DNA of 14,344 bases from Bacteroidetes bacterium UBA2322 (lineage in GTDB: Bacteria; Bacteroidota; Bacteroidia; Chitinophagales; UBA2359), in NCBI GenBank assembly GCA_002345145.1, contig DDVC01000066.1, positions 586 through 14,929 of the forward strand. The letters are read 5' to 3'. Of the stretch, positions 13,739 to 14,344 are shown piece by piece (position 1 is the stretch's first letter; the number at the start of each line of letters is the position of its first letter). The notes beneath the pieces were generated by a model. The model ran no database searches. It was not told where the DNA came from and saw only the letters and a program-made list of their open reading frames with translations. The position numbers were made by a program, and so were the translations under genes.

Positions 13739-14224
13739 TTACCCTTCCGATGCAGGCTCATTGGGCTGCTTTTTTTTTCTCGATGTAGAAAAAAAAGTGT
13801 GCAAATTTTGTACTATACTATCAGTACCCGGCACATTTTGCACCGATGCCGATTTTACCCCCTTGTAAAATGCCAAAGCCTGTACCATGCACTCTTTTAG
13901 CAGGGCAATGCGCGTATCGTTTACCGCCTCTTCTAATGATTTTATTTCCCTATGCAAGCTATCGAGCCGTTTAAATACCTCCCAGTCATTTTGCCATGCT
14001 GCAATATCTATAAATGGCAATTGAAGCATAGAGTTATTTTCTATATGGCTAAGGCTTTGCTCTATAAAGGCACGGCTACTATGCCCAAGTCTTAAAAACC
14101 CCTTTTTTTCATTAGGCGTTAAGTTTACCAAAAACGGCATACGCGCTTTAATTTGTGCTATATCGGACTGATTTAGTGCAAGCGTTGCCGCATCAAAAAC
14201 CGGTGTTAAATTTTCATATGGCAT
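13739..14224 (-). CDS. Uncharacterised small paralogous family protein, type I
   Basis: A 161-residue protein. The frame is open to 14296, but I start at the ATG at 14224 because it gives MPYENL, matching the MPYANL start of the type II members, and because a -7-like element lies between the two ATGs. It contains F-L-V-N-L-T-P-N-E-K at 31-40, A-A-W-Q-N-D-W-E at 75-82, N-D-T near 102-104, F-Y-K-G-V-K-S-A near 119-126 and Q-N-V-P-G-T at 129-134, ending in a Lys-rich then acidic tail. It is most like the partial gene at 1-329. No export signal, membrane span or named domain. Upstream lies a 21-base-period palindromic array that reaches the window edge and could be a regulator-binding region. Function unknown. 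Confidence 0.86.
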   Translation of the reverse strand: MPYENLTPVFDAATLALNQSDIAQIKARMPFLVNLTPNEKKGFLRLGHSSRAFIEQSLSHIENNSMLQLPFIDIAAWQNDWEVFKRLDSLHREIKSLEEAVNDTRIALLKECMVQALAFYKGVKSASVQNVPGTDSIVQNLHTFFSTSRKKKQPNEPASEG

Positions 14225-14262
14225 AGTACATAAAGTTTGGTTAAACAAGCAATTAACGAGGG

Positions 14263-14270
14263 TAAAGGTA
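14263..14270 (-). promoter_or_regulatory. Putative -7 element of the type I gene at 13739-14224
   Basis: On the minus strand this reads TACCTTTA followed by CCC, 39 bases before the chosen ATG and 17 bases inside the tandem palindromic array at 14288. Confidence 0.45.
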
Positions 14271-14287
14271 CAAAAATTGTAACAAAG

Positions 14288-14344
14288 TATCGGCATTTTG
14301 ATAAAAAATATCGGCGTTCCGATGCAATGTATCGGCGTTCCGAT
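14288..14344. repeat. Tandem 15-base palindromic repeat with 21-base period (continues past the edge)
   Basis: Three units start at 14288, 14309 and 14330. The last two are identical, TATCGGCGTTCCGAT, containing ATCGG/CCGAT arms; the first is degenerate (TATCGGCATTTTGAT). The 6-base spacers differ (AAAAAA, GCAATG). The array is cut by the window end, so its true length is unknown. Confidence 0.7.

Noticed and set aside
14225..14296. Upstream start of the last type I gene at 14296
   Set aside because: It would add 24 residues not seen in paralogues, would span the proposed promoter, and begins inside the tandem repeat.
14288..14344. Short CRISPR array at the right edge
   Set aside because: Units of 15 bases with 6-base spacers are far too short, and the first unit is degenerate; no cas genes.

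Overview
The window looks like a chromosomal segment of a Bacteroidota bacterium, probably of the Chitinophagales/Saprospiria type. Three things point there: YajC followed by a YbbR/CdaR-like gene, a very large Asp-box (VPS10/BNR-like) exported protein of a type common in that phylum, and sequences close to the Bacteroidota -7 promoter element TAnnTTTG, usually followed by CCC, upstream of most genes. No tRNA, rRNA or CRISPR array is visible. Assignment to a phylum is inference from gene content and promoters, not from a marker gene.

Layout. The two ends (1-896 and 13192-14224) each hold a convergent pair of small genes from one uncharacterised paralogous family, with a strong hairpin terminator between the partners. 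The left pair reads type I forward, type II reverse; the right pair reads type II forward, type I reverse, so the right end is an inverted, diverged version of the left end. Next come a 1,044-residue exported Asp-box protein (1134-4268), a 593-base spacer holding a MITE-like element and other repeats, and a Ser/Thr kinase with one membrane span and an extracytoplasmic SUMF1/FGE-like domain (4862-6748). A GT-C-type membrane glycosyltransferase follows on the minus strand (6986-8566), divergent from the forward run yajC, a ybbR-like gene and a MurU-like sugar-1-phosphate nucleotidyltransferase (8710-10830).

The most notable feature is a two-gene restriction-modification cassette (10952-12959), much richer in A+T than its neighbours. 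It consists of a YhdJ-like adenine methyltransferase (predicted ATGCAT) and a companion endonuclease. It sits directly behind the nucleotidyltransferase gene. A 25-base perfect direct repeat of the last codons of that gene, plus its following hairpin, recurs just beyond the endonuclease. That is the footprint expected of insertion into a gene's 3' end with target duplication.

Several dispersed palindromes are visible: a 33-base element at 6932 and 9087; a 28-base element on both sides of the kinase gene in inverted orientation; GC-rich hairpins with matched stem changes inside the MITE-like element; and a 21-base-period tandem array at the right edge, upstream of the last gene. Two C7 tracts in the glycosyltransferase gene and a 7-base tandem repeat before the kinase promoter are possible slippage sites.

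How the genes work together: yajC (Sec-associated), ybbR-like and the nucleotidyltransferase are probably cell-envelope housekeeping genes. The kinase is probably a membrane sensor, the glycosyltransferase acts on envelope glycans, and the restriction-modification pair is an acquired defence cassette. The role of the four small paralogues is unknown.
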